Positions 17,927 through 26,580 of a stretch of DNA of 64,000 bases are shown piece by piece (position 1 is the first letter of the stretch; the number at the start of each line of letters is the position of its first letter). The stretch comes from JAFGBI01 sp964480725 (GTDB lineage Bacteria > Myxococcota_A > Polyangia > Polyangiales > Polyangiaceae): NCBI GenBank assembly GCA_964480725.1, contig CAYZQO010000004.1:62001-126000 (forward strand). The letters run 5' to 3'. A program made the position numbers and the translations under genes. The notes under the pieces are model-generated. The model did no database searches and was not told the DNA's origin. It worked only from the letters and a program-made list of their open reading frames with translations.

Positions 17927-17951
17927 CGCGCATCTCCAGGCGCACGACGGG

Positions 17952-17983
17952 TCCCCGGCCGCCGGTCGGGGATTCGTCTTTTT
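17952..17983 (+). terminator. Intrinsic terminator of the HU gene
   Basis: A 9-bp GC-rich stem (17952-17960 with 17964-17972, loop GCC, one G-T pair) is followed by TTCGTCTTTTT. It lies 26 nt after the HU stop codon and fits a Rho-independent terminator. Confidence 0.8.
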
Positions 17984-18013
17984 GTGGGGCACGGGCGGCC
18001 GTCGCCGCGCCGT

Positions 18014-18934
18014 CTACCAGTAAAGGACGAGCCCCGCGCGGAGCAGCCCTCCACCGGAGCTGTTGGTGGTGATCGTCGGATCGTCGGGGTCGATGAACTC
18101 GGGCTCCTCCTCGGCGCGGCGGTCCGTCCGGCCGCGCAGGAAGCCCACGAGATCGAGGTCGAGGGCGGTGCGCTTGCCGAGCCACACCTCGAGCCCCGCG
18201 CCGAGCTGGGCGCCGAGATACGCGTAGTAGCGGGTGTCGCGCACCGTCACGACCTCGTCACCGAAGGACTCGGTCCGGGTGACCTTCACCACGGCACCGC
18301 TCCAGCCGAAGCCCCCGAGCAAGTAGAATTGCACCGGGTCCTGCGGGTTGACGAACAGGAGGCCGCCAACGGTCAGCGCCGTCTCCTCTCGCCGATCACC
18401 ATGCCAGTCCCGGCCACCGACCAGATCGGCCCCGAGCTCCAGCGCGAAGTGCGGGACCGCCCGGTAGCGGAGGCCGAGACCGACGCCCCCCATCCCCGAG
18501 GTGCCCGCGCGGCTCGGATCATCGCCGAGCAGCGCCGACTCCAACCGCATGGAAAATCCCCACGTCTCGTCGGGCACACGGCGAACCGGCTCCGGCGGAG
18601 GCGGCGGTTCGGTCGCGGCGCCGACAACGACCAGCGGCGGCGACCGCGGCCCGGGCGGGGGTGGCTCGACGACGGGCGGTGGCGCAGGTTCCAGCTCCGC
18701 TGGGCCCGGGTCCTCGTCGAGCACGGTGACGCGAGCGTACCCACCGGCACCGTCTTGGACGCCCTCGGGCGCCGCCTCCGTGCCGTCGGGCGACTCGACC
18801 GGGGGCGGCTCGGCCTCCTCGCAGAACCAGCTGCCTGGGGGACACTCGCCCGCTTCCGGCAGCGCCTGCGCGGCGGCGGGGCGAGGCAGCAGGCCGGCGC
18901 CGATGAGGGTGACCAGGACGACCGTTCGACGCAT
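18014..18934 (-). CDS. Exported outer-membrane beta-barrel-like protein
   Basis: A 306-residue protein from ATG 18932-18934 with a signal peptide (VVLVTLIGAGLLPRPAAAQA). A Pro/Glu-rich acidic region of about 100 residues follows, then about 180 residues of alternating strand pattern ending LLRAGLVLYW, with an aromatic last residue as in outer-membrane barrels. Strand-like parts include WGFSMRLESALLG, FALELGADLVGGRDW and YLGAQLGAGLEVWLG. No named family; similar proteins are common in myxobacteria. It converges with the HU gene and its terminator, and its upstream side faces the structured repeat at 19039-19200. Confidence 0.65.
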   Translation of the reverse strand: MRRTVVLVTLIGAGLLPRPAAAQALPEAGECPPGSWFCEEAEPPPVESPDGTEAAPEGVQDGAGGYARVTVLDEDPGPAELEPAPPPVVEPPPPGPRSPPLVVVGAATEPPPPPEPVRRVPDETWGFSMRLESALLGDDPSRAGTSGMGGVGLGLRYRAVPHFALELGADLVGGRDWHGDRREETALTVGGLLFVNPQDPVQFYLLGGFGWSGAVVKVTRTESFGDEVVTVRDTRYYAYLGAQLGAGLEVWLGKRTALDLDLVGFLRGRTDRRAEEEPEFIDPDDPTITTNSSGGGLLRAGLVLYW

Positions 18935-19038
18935 CGACAGGGGCTCCCTTCCCGACCACCGCCGGGCTCTCGTGACCGAGCTCAAGGTAGCAATCCCGAT
19001 GCCCAGCGCCAGCCACCCGGGGCCCGGGGTACGCCCCC

Positions 19039-19200
19039 CCCTGGAGCGGTCATCGGTTTGATTGCCGCGAAGAATCAACGATCTAGGGCACCAAGCGGGC
19101 AGCAGATCTCCCCAAAGGCGCCCTGGGCAAGGCCCCCTCGCCCCGCAGGGGGGCGTTTCTCAGGGCGCCGACGCAGTTGGCAAACCGGTTGGTGCTCTGA
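19039..19200 (+). repeat. Dispersed structured element, copy A
   Basis: First of three related non-coding elements. From 5' to 3': a block from 19039 shared with copy C (31 nt, 2 mismatches); hairpin TTGATT/AATCAA (19058-19063 with 19073-19078, loop GCCGCGAAG); closing helix AGGGCACCAA/TTGGTGCTCT (19085-19094 with 19189-19198, one G-T pair); GGGCAGCAGATCTCCCC between; and a long stem whose base is GGCGCCCTG/CAGGGCGCC (19117-19125 with 19161-19169), with an inner GC stem and loop. The 31 nt from TTGATT to TAGGG match copy B with 2 mismatches. It sits between divergent genes. Whether it is an RNA, a MITE or regulatory is not known. Confidence 0.75.
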
Positions 19201-19251
19201 CGCGCCGGCCGTGGAGCGGAGTTTACAGCCCCGTGGCGTCAGGGGTACTGC

Positions 19252-20454
19252 ATGGGCTCAGCGATGGCCGTCGTTCGCCTAAGAGCGGGACACGTCCGGC
19301 CGGTGTGGGCCGGGCACCCCTGGGTCTTCGCCCAGGCGATCGAGCGCGTGGAGGGCGGGGCCACCGCGGGCGACGAGGTCGACGTGCTCGACGCTCACGG
19401 CCACGTTCTCGGTCGAGGACTGTACAGCCCAGGCTCCGCGATCGCGGTCCGCCTGTACTCTCGTCAACCGGGCGTCGCGCTCGACCGCGCCCTGTTCGAG
19501 CAGCGGATCGCGGAGGCCGCGCGGCGGCGCACCGCGATGGGGCTCGGTGGGCCGGAAACCACCGGCTACCGCCTCGTGCACGCCGAGGGGGACGCGCTCC
19601 CGGGCCTCGTCGTCGACCGCTTCGACGGGGCGCTCGTGCTGCAGCTGGGCACCATCGGGATGAAGCAGCGCGAGGCCACCGTCATCGAGGCGCTCGAGCA
19701 CGTCATCGGGAGCTCGACGCTGATCGATCGCACCTCCCCCACAGTGGCGCGCCTCGAGGGCTTCGTCGCCGGCAGCGGGATCGTCCGCGGCGATCCCGCG
19801 GTTCCGGAGCTACGGTTTCACGAGCGCGGCCTCGAGCTCCGGATCCCGCTCGAGCTCGGCCAGAAGACGGGCTTCTACTTCGATCAGCGTCCGCTCCGCG
19901 ATCGGGTGGAGGCGCTCGCGGCAGGGCGACGGGTCCTCGACGCCTATGCCTACGTCGGCGCCATCGGTCTGCGCGCCGCGCGCGGAGGGGCGAGCGAGGT
20001 GGTCGTCGTGGAGCGCAACGCGCTGGCGCTCGAGGTTGGGGCGGAGCTCGCGCGACTGAACGGGCTGAGCGACCGCCTGCGGTTCGTCCACGGCGACGCC
20101 CGAGAGGCCCTCACGCAGGCGGGCCGCCGCGGGGGCTACGATCTGGTCGTTTGCGATCCGCCGAAGCTCGCCCCTTCCGCCGGCGCGCGGCGACGCGCGG
20201 CGAGCTACCTCCGTGAGATCGCCGCGGCGGCCTGCCGCGCGACCCGCCCGGGCGGGTTGCTCGTCCTGTCCTCCTGCTCAGCCGCGCTCGGCATCGACGA
20301 GGTCACGCGGGCGATCGCCACGGGCGGCGCCGAGGTGGGGGTGCGTCCGGTGGTCGTCGAGCGCCTCTTCCAGGGCCCGGACCACCCGGTCCCGGCCGCG
20401 TTCCCCGAGGGGCTCTACCTCAGCACGGTGATCGCCGAGATCCCCCCACCCTGA
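19252..20454 (+). CDS. rlmI: RlmI-like 23S rRNA (cytosine-C5) methyltransferase
   Basis: A 400-residue class I SAM-dependent methyltransferase of the RlmI/YccW family (methylates C1962 of 23S rRNA in E. coli). Seen: an N-terminal PUA domain (AGHVRPVWAGHPWVF, GRGLYSPGSAIAVRLYSR), the linker with GYRLVHAEGDALPGLVVDRF, the SAM motif RRVLDAYAYVGAIGLRAARG, VCDPPKLAPS and SSCSAALG, which includes a cysteine. ATG 19264 (MAVVRL) may be the true start. It is alone behind the structured repeat. Other members of the same fold act on RNA at other sites, so the exact target base is inferred. Confidence 0.85.
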   Translation: MGSAMAVVRLRAGHVRPVWAGHPWVFAQAIERVEGGATAGDEVDVLDAHGHVLGRGLYSPGSAIAVRLYSRQPGVALDRALFEQRIAEAARRRTAMGLGGPETTGYRLVHAEGDALPGLVVDRFDGALVLQLGTIGMKQREATVIEALEHVIGSSTLIDRTSPTVARLEGFVAGSGIVRGDPAVPELRFHERGLELRIPLELGQKTGFYFDQRPLRDRVEALAAGRRVLDAYAYVGAIGLRAARGGASEVVVVERNALALEVGAELARLNGLSDRLRFVHGDAREALTQAGRRGGYDLVVCDPPKLAPSAGARRRAASYLREIAAAACRATRPGGLLVLSSCSAALGIDEVTRAIATGGAEVGVRPVVVERLFQGPDHPVPAAFPEGLYLSTVIAEIPPP

Positions 20455-20485
20455 CCGATCGGGGGCCGGTCGCGCCGGTGCGGCG

Positions 20486-21304
20486 TTGCGCGCTGCCGAA
20501 CGGGCATGCACCCTTCGCACCGTGCGACCCATCGCCACGCTCGGGGTAGAGGAGGCCCGCTCCTTGGTCGGGCTCCTGTTCGATCTCGACGACACGCTGC
20601 TCACGCGCGGCAAGCTCACCGAGGGGGCCTACGCCGCGCTCTTTCGGCTGCGTGACGCGGGGCTGCGGCTGGTGGCCACCACCGGGCGCCCGGCGGGCTG
20701 GGGCGAGGTGCTGGCCGCGCAGTGGCCGGTCGACGCGGTGGTGACCGAGAACGGGGCCGTCGCGCTCTACCGCGTCGGACGCCGTGTCGAGCGGTTCGAT
20801 GCCGTCGACACCGAGGAGCGACGGCGGCGGCGACGCGCCGTCGCCCACCTGGTGGACGAGATCCGCACTCGCTGGCCCGAGCTCGAGCTGGCGGACGACG
20901 CTACCGCCCGGGTGAGCGATCTCACCCTCGACGTGGGGGAGCACCGCGCGGTAGCCCCGGAGATCGTCGCCGCGGCCACGGCGCTCGTGCGGGAACGCGG
21001 CGCGCGGGCCATCCGATCGAGCATCCACCTGCACGTGACCCACGACGACGACGACAAGGCCTCCGGCTCCCTGCGCGCCCTGCGCCAGATCCTCGGGGTG
21101 GAGCCGGTGGTGGCGCGCGCGCGCTTCGCCTTTGTCGGCGACAGCGACAACGACGCCTGCTGCTTCGCCGCGTTCCGAACCACCGTCGCGGTCGCCAACC
21201 TCAGTGGCTGCGCGGCAGCGCCTCCGCGCTTCATCACCACCCGGCCGATGGGGGCGGGCTTCGCCGAGACGGCGGCGATTCTGGCAGCGCGGCGGGACGG
21301 CTAA
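20486..21304 (+). CDS. HAD-superfamily phosphatase (Cof/MPGP-like)
   Basis: A 272-residue HAD hydrolase with the four motifs: LLFDLDDTLLT (nucleophile and acid Asp), VATTGRPAGW (Thr), DDDDKASGSL (Lys) and FVGDSDNDACCF (two Asp). The inserted C2-type cap and the VVTENGAVALY segment resemble the mannosyl-3-phosphoglycerate/sucrose-phosphate phosphatase branch. Start is uncertain: the frame opens at 20486, while GTG 20522 (VRPIATLGVEEARS) gives a tighter N-terminus. The substrate is not known; no mannosyl-phosphoglycerate synthase is nearby. It precedes argD by 42 nt on the same strand. Confidence 0.78.
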   Translation: MRAAERACTLRTVRPIATLGVEEARSLVGLLFDLDDTLLTRGKLTEGAYAALFRLRDAGLRLVATTGRPAGWGEVLAAQWPVDAVVTENGAVALYRVGRRVERFDAVDTEERRRRRRAVAHLVDEIRTRWPELELADDATARVSDLTLDVGEHRAVAPEIVAAATALVRERGARAIRSSIHLHVTHDDDDKASGSLRALRQILGVEPVVARARFAFVGDSDNDACCFAAFRTTVAVANLSGCAAAPPRFITTRPMGAGFAETAAILAARRDG

Positions 21305-21346
21305 CCCTGCTGGCCCCGGCCAAACTCAGTGCTAGGGTGCGCCGCC

Positions 21347-22549
21347 ATGTCGTCCCCCACCGAAGCCCAGTTGGTCGAGCTCGCGAAGGCGAGCCTCTAT
21401 CCGAACTACGCACAACCGCCCTTCGTCCTGGTGCGCGGGCGTGGTTGCGAGCTCTGGGACGCGTCCGGCCGCCAGTACCTCGATCTCTGCGCGGGCATCG
21501 CGGTCAGCACCCTGGGGCACGCGCACCCGCGGCTGGTGGCCGCCATCGCGGAGCAGGCCGGGACCCTGATCCACGTCTCGAACTACTACTACAACGAGCC
21601 CAACATCCGGCTCGCGGCGCGCCTGCGGGAGCTGACGGGACTCGGTCGGGTGCTCTTCTGCAACTCCGGGACGGAGGCGATCGAGGCGATGCTGAAGCTC
21701 GCCCGACGGCACTTCTTCGCGCGCGGCGAGCTGGATCGCTACCGCGTCGTGGCCTTCCAGAACGCGTTCCATGGCCGCACGCTCGGGGCGCTCGCCGTGA
21801 CCGGGCAGCCCAAGTATCGCGACGGCTTCGGGCCGCTGCTGGGGGTGACCCACGTCCCCTTCGGTGACGCGGACGCCGTGCGCGCCGCGATGGGGCCCGA
21901 CGTGGCGGCGATCCTGGTCGAGCCGGTCCAGGGCGAGGGCGGGGTGATTCCGGCGCCGCCGGGGTTCCTGGCCGCGCTCCGCGAGATCGCCGACACGCAT
22001 GGCGCACTCCTCCTCGGTGACGAGGTGCAGACCGGACTTGGGCGCACGGGGGCGTTCCTCGGCTTCCAGCGGGAGAACGTTCGCCCCGACGCGGTCGCGC
22101 TAGCCAAGGGCCTCGGTGGGGGCTTCCCGATCGGGGCGATGGCCGCGAGCGATGCCCTCCTCGGGGCGCTGCCGCCGGGCAGCCATGGCTCCACCTTCGG
22201 CGGCAACGCCCTGGCGAGCGCGACGGCGCTCACCGTCCTCCAGGTCATAGAAGAGGAGCGGCTCGTCGAAGGCGCCCGGACCAAGGGCGAGCACCTGGCG
22301 TGCGCCCTCGCCGAGCTCCCGCGGCGCCACCCGACCAAGGTCGCCACCACGCGTGGCGTCGGTCTGCTCCACGCCGTCGTGCTGCGGCCGGAGGTGGACG
22401 CGGGCCGGGCCCTGGCCGCAACCCGAGCCGAGGGGGTCTTGCTGACGCTCGCGGGCGGGGCACTCCGCATCTCACCGCCGCTCGTCGTCACGACCGAGCA
22501 GCTCGACCGCGGTGTCGCCGCCATCGACCGCGCCCTCGGCGCCCTCTAG
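21347..22549 (+). CDS. argD: Acetylornithine aminotransferase
   Basis: A 400-residue class III PLP aminotransferase. Seen: YPNYAQPPFVLVRGRGCELWD, YLDLCAGIAVSTLGHAHPRL, FCNSGTEAIEAMLKLARR, FHGRTLGALAVTG, LLGDEVQTGLGRTG and the PLP-lysine region ALAKGLGGGFPIGAM. It would transfer an amino group between N-acetylornithine and 2-oxoglutarate in arginine biosynthesis; many ArgD proteins also act on succinyl-diaminopimelate, but a dapL gene in this window makes that unneeded. ATG 21347 gives the usual N-terminus. The next gene is argF, 77 nt downstream, which supports the arginine role. Confidence 0.9.
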   Translation: MSSPTEAQLVELAKASLYPNYAQPPFVLVRGRGCELWDASGRQYLDLCAGIAVSTLGHAHPRLVAAIAEQAGTLIHVSNYYYNEPNIRLAARLRELTGLGRVLFCNSGTEAIEAMLKLARRHFFARGELDRYRVVAFQNAFHGRTLGALAVTGQPKYRDGFGPLLGVTHVPFGDADAVRAAMGPDVAAILVEPVQGEGGVIPAPPGFLAALREIADTHGALLLGDEVQTGLGRTGAFLGFQRENVRPDAVALAKGLGGGFPIGAMAASDALLGALPPGSHGSTFGGNALASATALTVLQVIEEERLVEGARTKGEHLACALAELPRRHPTKVATTRGVGLLHAVVLRPEVDAGRALAATRAEGVLLTLAGGALRISPPLVVTTEQLDRGVAAIDRALGAL

Positions 22550-22626
22550 CGCGGCACGAGGGCACCGCCGGGGGCCGGCCCCGGAGGGACGTGCGTTTTT
22601 CCCGCGGGCCGGGTAATAACCACGGG

Positions 22627-23544
22627 GTGGCGAGACACCTCCTTACCCTGTCCGACCTAGGCCGTGACGGCCTGATCCGCGTGCTCGACCTGGCCGAGCG
22701 GCACCGCACTCGACGGGGCCGTCCGGACGTCGAGCGGCCGCTGGCTGGCAAGACCGTCGCGCTCGTCTTCGAGAAGCCATCGACGCGGACTCGGATCTCC
22801 CTCGAGGTCGCCGTGCACGAACTCGGCGGCCACCCGCTCGTCCTGACCAAGTCCGGCTCGCAGATGGACCGCGGCGAGCCGGTCAAAGACACCACCCGCG
22901 TGCTCACCCGGATGGTCCACGCCATCACCTTCCGCACCAGCAGCGTGGAGCGCCTGCGCGAGATGGTCGCCCACAGCACGGTGCCGGTGCTCAACGCCCT
23001 GACGGATCAGGATCACCCCATGCAGCTGCTCGCCGACCTGCAGACGGTGCTCCGTGTGCGCGGCCGCCTCGGCGGCCTCAAGTTCGCGTGGGTCGGTGAC
23101 GGCAACAACATGGCAAACTCCTGGATCGAGGCGGCCGGGCTGCTCGGGCTCGAGCTCGTGCTCGCCTGCCCGGAGGGCTACCGCCCCGCCGCCGACCGAA
23201 TCGCCCATGCGTGCGAGGTGGGCGGTGTCGTGCGTGTGGTCGAGGATCCCCGGGCGGCGGTCGAGGGAGCCGACGTCGTCAGCACGGATGTCTTCGCGAG
23301 CATGGGGCAGGAGGAGGAACAGCAAGCGCGGCTCCGGGCCTTCTCCGGGTATCGCCTGACCCGCGACCTGCTGGCGCGCGCGGCCTCCGACCGTGTCGTG
23401 CTGCACTGCCTACCAGCGCACCGAGGGGAGGAGATCGACGAGGACGTGCTCGAGGGACCAGACAGCCACGTCTGGGAGCAGGCTGAGGACAGGCTGCACT
23501 CGGCCAAGGCTGCGCTGACGTGGGCGATGGAGCGCGATGGGTGA
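22627..23544 (+). CDS. argF: Ornithine carbamoyltransferase
   Basis: A 305-residue enzyme joining ornithine and carbamoyl phosphate to citrulline. The GTG at 22627 gives VARHLLTLSDLGRDGL, the usual start. Carbamoyl-phosphate motif STRTRIS, DQDHPMQLLADL, WVGDGNNMANSW and the ornithine-binding HCLPAHRGEEI are all present. It follows argD, forming part of an arginine operon, and its last 8 bases overlap the start of the P-type ATPase-like gene (ATGGGTGA), so the two are probably translated together despite having unrelated roles. Confidence 0.95.
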   Translation: MARHLLTLSDLGRDGLIRVLDLAERHRTRRGRPDVERPLAGKTVALVFEKPSTRTRISLEVAVHELGGHPLVLTKSGSQMDRGEPVKDTTRVLTRMVHAITFRTSSVERLREMVAHSTVPVLNALTDQDHPMQLLADLQTVLRVRGRLGGLKFAWVGDGNNMANSWIEAAGLLGLELVLACPEGYRPAADRIAHACEVGGVVRVVEDPRAAVEGADVVSTDVFASMGQEEEQQARLRAFSGYRLTRDLLARAASDRVVLHCLPAHRGEEIDEDVLEGPDSHVWEQAEDRLHSAKAALTWAMERDG

Positions 23545-25840
23545 CGTGCCGGCGGGAACGCCCGTCCCGGCGCGCCCGCCCGCGAGCCACGGCCCCACGG
23601 GGACCGTCCCCTGCTCCACCTGCGGCGTCACGGTGGACCCGCTGCGAGCCTCTCGCGTGGCCTGCTTCGGGACTCGCTTCCGGTACTTCTGTTCGCCCCA
23701 CTGCCGGGAGGCCTTCGCCACCGACCCCCGCTTGACCCCGCTGCCGCTACCCCCGCGCCGTGGGGCGGGGGCGCTCGGGCTGGGTGCGGTCGTCGCCGTC
23801 CGCAACGACGTGGACGGGTTCGACCGGCGCCGACACGCCGCCGAAGCGCTCGCGGCCGTGGCGGCGGACGACCTCGAGCAATTGGAGGGCTCGATTCCGG
23901 CGACCGCCCCCGCCGACGCTGCCGAGGTCGACCGGGTGAGCACCCCCACGGTCCTCCCGGCGACGGACGAGACGGCCGACGTCGGCGGCCTGCTCCTCGC
24001 GCTCGCGCTGCTCGGGGGCGCGCTCTCCGTGGCGCTGACCCTCGCCGGGAGTAGCGGCGTCGCCCTCCACGCGCGCCTGTTGCTGGCGGCGGTCGCCGCC
24101 GGCGCGCTGGTGGTGGGCAGCGTGCTCGGCGACCGCGATCCGGTCCGGGGATCGCCGCTGGCAATGCTGGCGGCGCCGGTCGCGGGGGCACTGCTCGCGA
24201 TTTTGGCAACCCTGACCGGCGTCGCGGAGGCACCCCGGGCAGTTTCGCTCGCCGCCGTCATCGTGATGACCCTCGCCGCCGGACTCTGGTTGATGCGCCA
24301 CGCGCGAGGCCCCCAGGAGGCGGAGCGCCGGCGCATTGCGGCGGCCCTCGATGGCTCCGCCGCCCGCGTGATCGCCGACGAAATCCTCGCGACGCCAGCG
24401 CGGGAGCTCCGCCCCGGCGAGGAGGTCGTGCTGGGCCCGGGCGACGTGGTCCCCGTCGACGCCACCGTCGTCGCAGGCAGCGTCGAGGTAAGGCCGTGGC
24501 ACGGTGCCCGCACCAACGCGCTGCGGGGCGAGGGCGAGCCCGTCGTGGCCGGCGCGCGCGTGCGAGAGGGTCGCGCCCGCGCGGTCGTGGGTTGGGCGGG
24601 CAACGACCGGGCATGGCTGCGTTTGACCGCCGACTCCCGCCGTCGCGCGGACCTCATCGCTCCCCTCGCTCGCTTCGGTAGGCTGGCGGCGGAGCGCGGC
24701 GCCCCGCTCGGCGCGTTGCTCGCCGCGGTGGCAGCCTACGCCAACACCCCAAACCTCTTCGAGGTGGCCCTGGTCGCGGTCGGCGCCCACGCCGCCCTCG
24801 CCAGCGCCGGGCTCACGCAGATCGGAGCGCTGCACGTGGGCCAGTCCGTGCTCGCGGCGCTGCGGCGGGGCATCGTGTTTCGCACGGCAGAGGCCCTCGA
24901 CCAGACCGGGAAGGTGTCGACCGCCGTGTTCTGCGCCCGGGGCACCCTGCTGCTCGGCGAACCGGAGATCGCGAGCATCGAGGCCTTCGGTGAGCACGAC
25001 GCGGAGGGCGTCCTCGCGCTCGTCGCCGGCGCCGAGGGCGGCGCTGTCCACCCGGTCGCGGCCGCGGTGGTGCGCACCGCGCGCGCGCGCGGCGTGCGCC
25101 CGGACGGGGTCCGGAGCCCTAGCCTCCAGCCTGGGCTCGGCGTCACCGCGGTCGCCTCGAATGGCCAGCCCCTGGTGGTCGGCAACCGGGCGCTGATGCT
25201 CCGCGAGCGCATCAGCATCGCCCGCGCCGAGCCGAGAATCGCGGAGCTCGAGTCGCTGGGCCGCTCCGTGCTCCTGGTGGCGCTCGCGGGGCGGCTCGTG
25301 GGTATCCTGGGCCTGCAGGACGGCCTCCGCGCCGGCGCGCGCGCCGCCGTGCAGCACCTGCTCGACGTCGGCGTGGAGCCGGTGCTCCTCTCGGGGGATG
25401 CCCGAGAGACATGCGAAACCCTCGGCCGAGCGCTCGACGTGGACCATGTCCGTCCGGAGGTGCTCCCGCAGGAGCGCGGTGACGAGGTGCGCCGCCTGGC
25501 CGACGGTGGCGCCGTGATCGCCGTCATCGGGCGGAGCCCGATCGACGACGCCGCCCTCGCGGCCGGCGCCGTGTCGGTCGCGCTCGGCGCGGCGGGCTCC
25601 AGCGCCGCCGAGTGGAGCGTGCAGCTGACCAACGACGACGTGCGCGACGCGGCGCTCTCCCTTCGCCTAGCGCACGAGTGCCGGCGCGAGGCGAAGCTCG
25701 GGATCGGGATCACGATGGCGACGGGCGTGACCGGCGCGCTCGCCATCGCCTTCGGGCTCGCCAACCCTGTGATCGCTCCCTTGCTCGCCCTGGGAGGGAC
25801 ACTGGCGGCCTACTGGCGGCTGCGCAGCATCGTGGCCTGA
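23537..25840 (+). CDS. P-type ATPase homologue lacking the catalytic motifs (pseudo-ATPase)
   Basis: A 767-residue intact frame with the layout of heavy-metal P1B ATPases. N-terminal TRASH/YHS-like zinc or metal-binding cysteines lie at C26, C29, C43, C52, C56, followed by hydrophobic segments (about 150-260), an actuator-like domain, and P/N-like domains. The motifs that define the enzyme are gone: DKTGT reads CARGT (Cys466 in place of the phosphorylated Asp); TGES reads RGEGE near residue 330; the membrane CPC is absent, reading AALASAGLTQ near 420; and GDGxNDxPAL reads GRSPIDDAAL from Gly665. The HP of the nucleotide domain (AVHPVAAAVV) and LSGDARE remain. It cannot cycle as a normal pump. 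A metal-binding or regulatory membrane protein is inferred; a Fur gene follows. Confidence 0.85.
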   Translation: MGDVPAGTPVPARPPASHGPTGTVPCSTCGVTVDPLRASRVACFGTRFRYFCSPHCREAFATDPRLTPLPLPPRRGAGALGLGAVVAVRNDVDGFDRRRHAAEALAAVAADDLEQLEGSIPATAPADAAEVDRVSTPTVLPATDETADVGGLLLALALLGGALSVALTLAGSSGVALHARLLLAAVAAGALVVGSVLGDRDPVRGSPLAMLAAPVAGALLAILATLTGVAEAPRAVSLAAVIVMTLAAGLWLMRHARGPQEAERRRIAAALDGSAARVIADEILATPARELRPGEEVVLGPGDVVPVDATVVAGSVEVRPWHGARTNALRGEGEPVVAGARVREGRARAVVGWAGNDRAWLRLTADSRRRADLIAPLARFGRLAAERGAPLGALLAAVAAYANTPNLFEVALVAVGAHAALASAGLTQIGALHVGQSVLAALRRGIVFRTAEALDQTGKVSTAVFCARGTLLLGEPEIASIEAFGEHDAEGVLALVAGAEGGAVHPVAAAVVRTARARGVRPDGVRSPSLQPGLGVTAVASNGQPLVVGNRALMLRERISIARAEPRIAELESLGRSVLLVALAGRLVGILGLQDGLRAGARAAVQHLLDVGVEPVLLSGDARETCETLGRALDVDHVRPEVLPQERGDEVRRLADGGAVIAVIGRSPIDDAALAAGAVSVALGAAGSSAAEWSVQLTNDDVRDAALSLRLAHECRREAKLGIGITMATGVTGALAIAFGLANPVIAPLLALGGTLAAYWRLRSIVA

Positions 25841-26000
25841 GGGTCCGAGCCCGGCGCTCGATCACGAGCACCGTGACGTCGCGGACACGAAGGGGGCCGC
25901 GGGCCTCGCCCCTCGGGCGCCGGCGGAGCGGACACGCGCGGAGCACCCCCAGCTCGCCTCGTCCCTTGACCGCTCGCGACCACGGGGTGATAGCGACTCG

Positions 26001-26558
26001 GTGTCGGGAGACTCCGCGAGGTCCGGGTCGAGGCCATCACCGGCGGCGGCCGAGCGCTCGGCACCGAACTGGTCCGTCCCGGAGCCACGCGCCGCCACCG
26101 AGCCGGATCTGGAGCGACTCCGCGAACAGGTGCGGGTCTACATGGTCACCCAGGGTCTGCGCTCGACCGAGCAGCGGCGCCAGATCGTGGAAACCTTCTT
26201 GCAGACGCGGGAGCACATCACCATCGACCAGCTCCTCGCGCTGGTGAAGGCCCACGATCCGCGGATCGGCTACGCGACGGTCTATCGCGCGATGAAGATG
26301 CTCACCGCGGCGCGGGTCGCGCACGAGCGACGCTTCAGCGACGGGTTCACCCGCTATGAGCTCGCGGTGGCGGAGACGCACCACGATCACCTCATCTGCC
26401 TCGATTGCGGGCGGATCATCGAGTACGCGGAACCGCGGATCGAGGCGCTGCAAGACCAGATCGCCCGCGAGTTGGGGTTCGCCGTGCGGTACCACAAGCA
26501 CGAGCTCTACTGCGCGTGCCTGGACGCCGATTGTCCCCACCGACCGCGCGTGAAATGA
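26001..26558 (+). CDS. Fur-family metalloregulator
   Basis: A 185-residue protein from GTG 26001; the Fur fold begins near residue 38 (LERLREQVRVYMVTQGLRST), so the first 35 or so residues are an extension or the true start is internal. Seen: the winged-helix DNA-binding part TEQRRQIVETFLQT and RIGYATVYRAMKML, the metal-binding HHDHLICLDCGRIIEY and the C-terminal Cys cluster YCACLDADCPH, a structural zinc site. It could be Fur, Zur or PerR; the ligand set alone does not decide. It lies 160 nt after the P-type pseudo-ATPase on the same strand, which suggests a metal-related pair. Cofactor and targets are inferred. Confidence 0.85.
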   Translation: MSGDSARSGSRPSPAAAERSAPNWSVPEPRAATEPDLERLREQVRVYMVTQGLRSTEQRRQIVETFLQTREHITIDQLLALVKAHDPRIGYATVYRAMKMLTAARVAHERRFSDGFTRYELAVAETHHDHLICLDCGRIIEYAEPRIEALQDQIARELGFAVRYHKHELYCACLDADCPHRPRVK

Positions 26559-26580
26559 GCCGCCCGGCGGACGGCAGACG

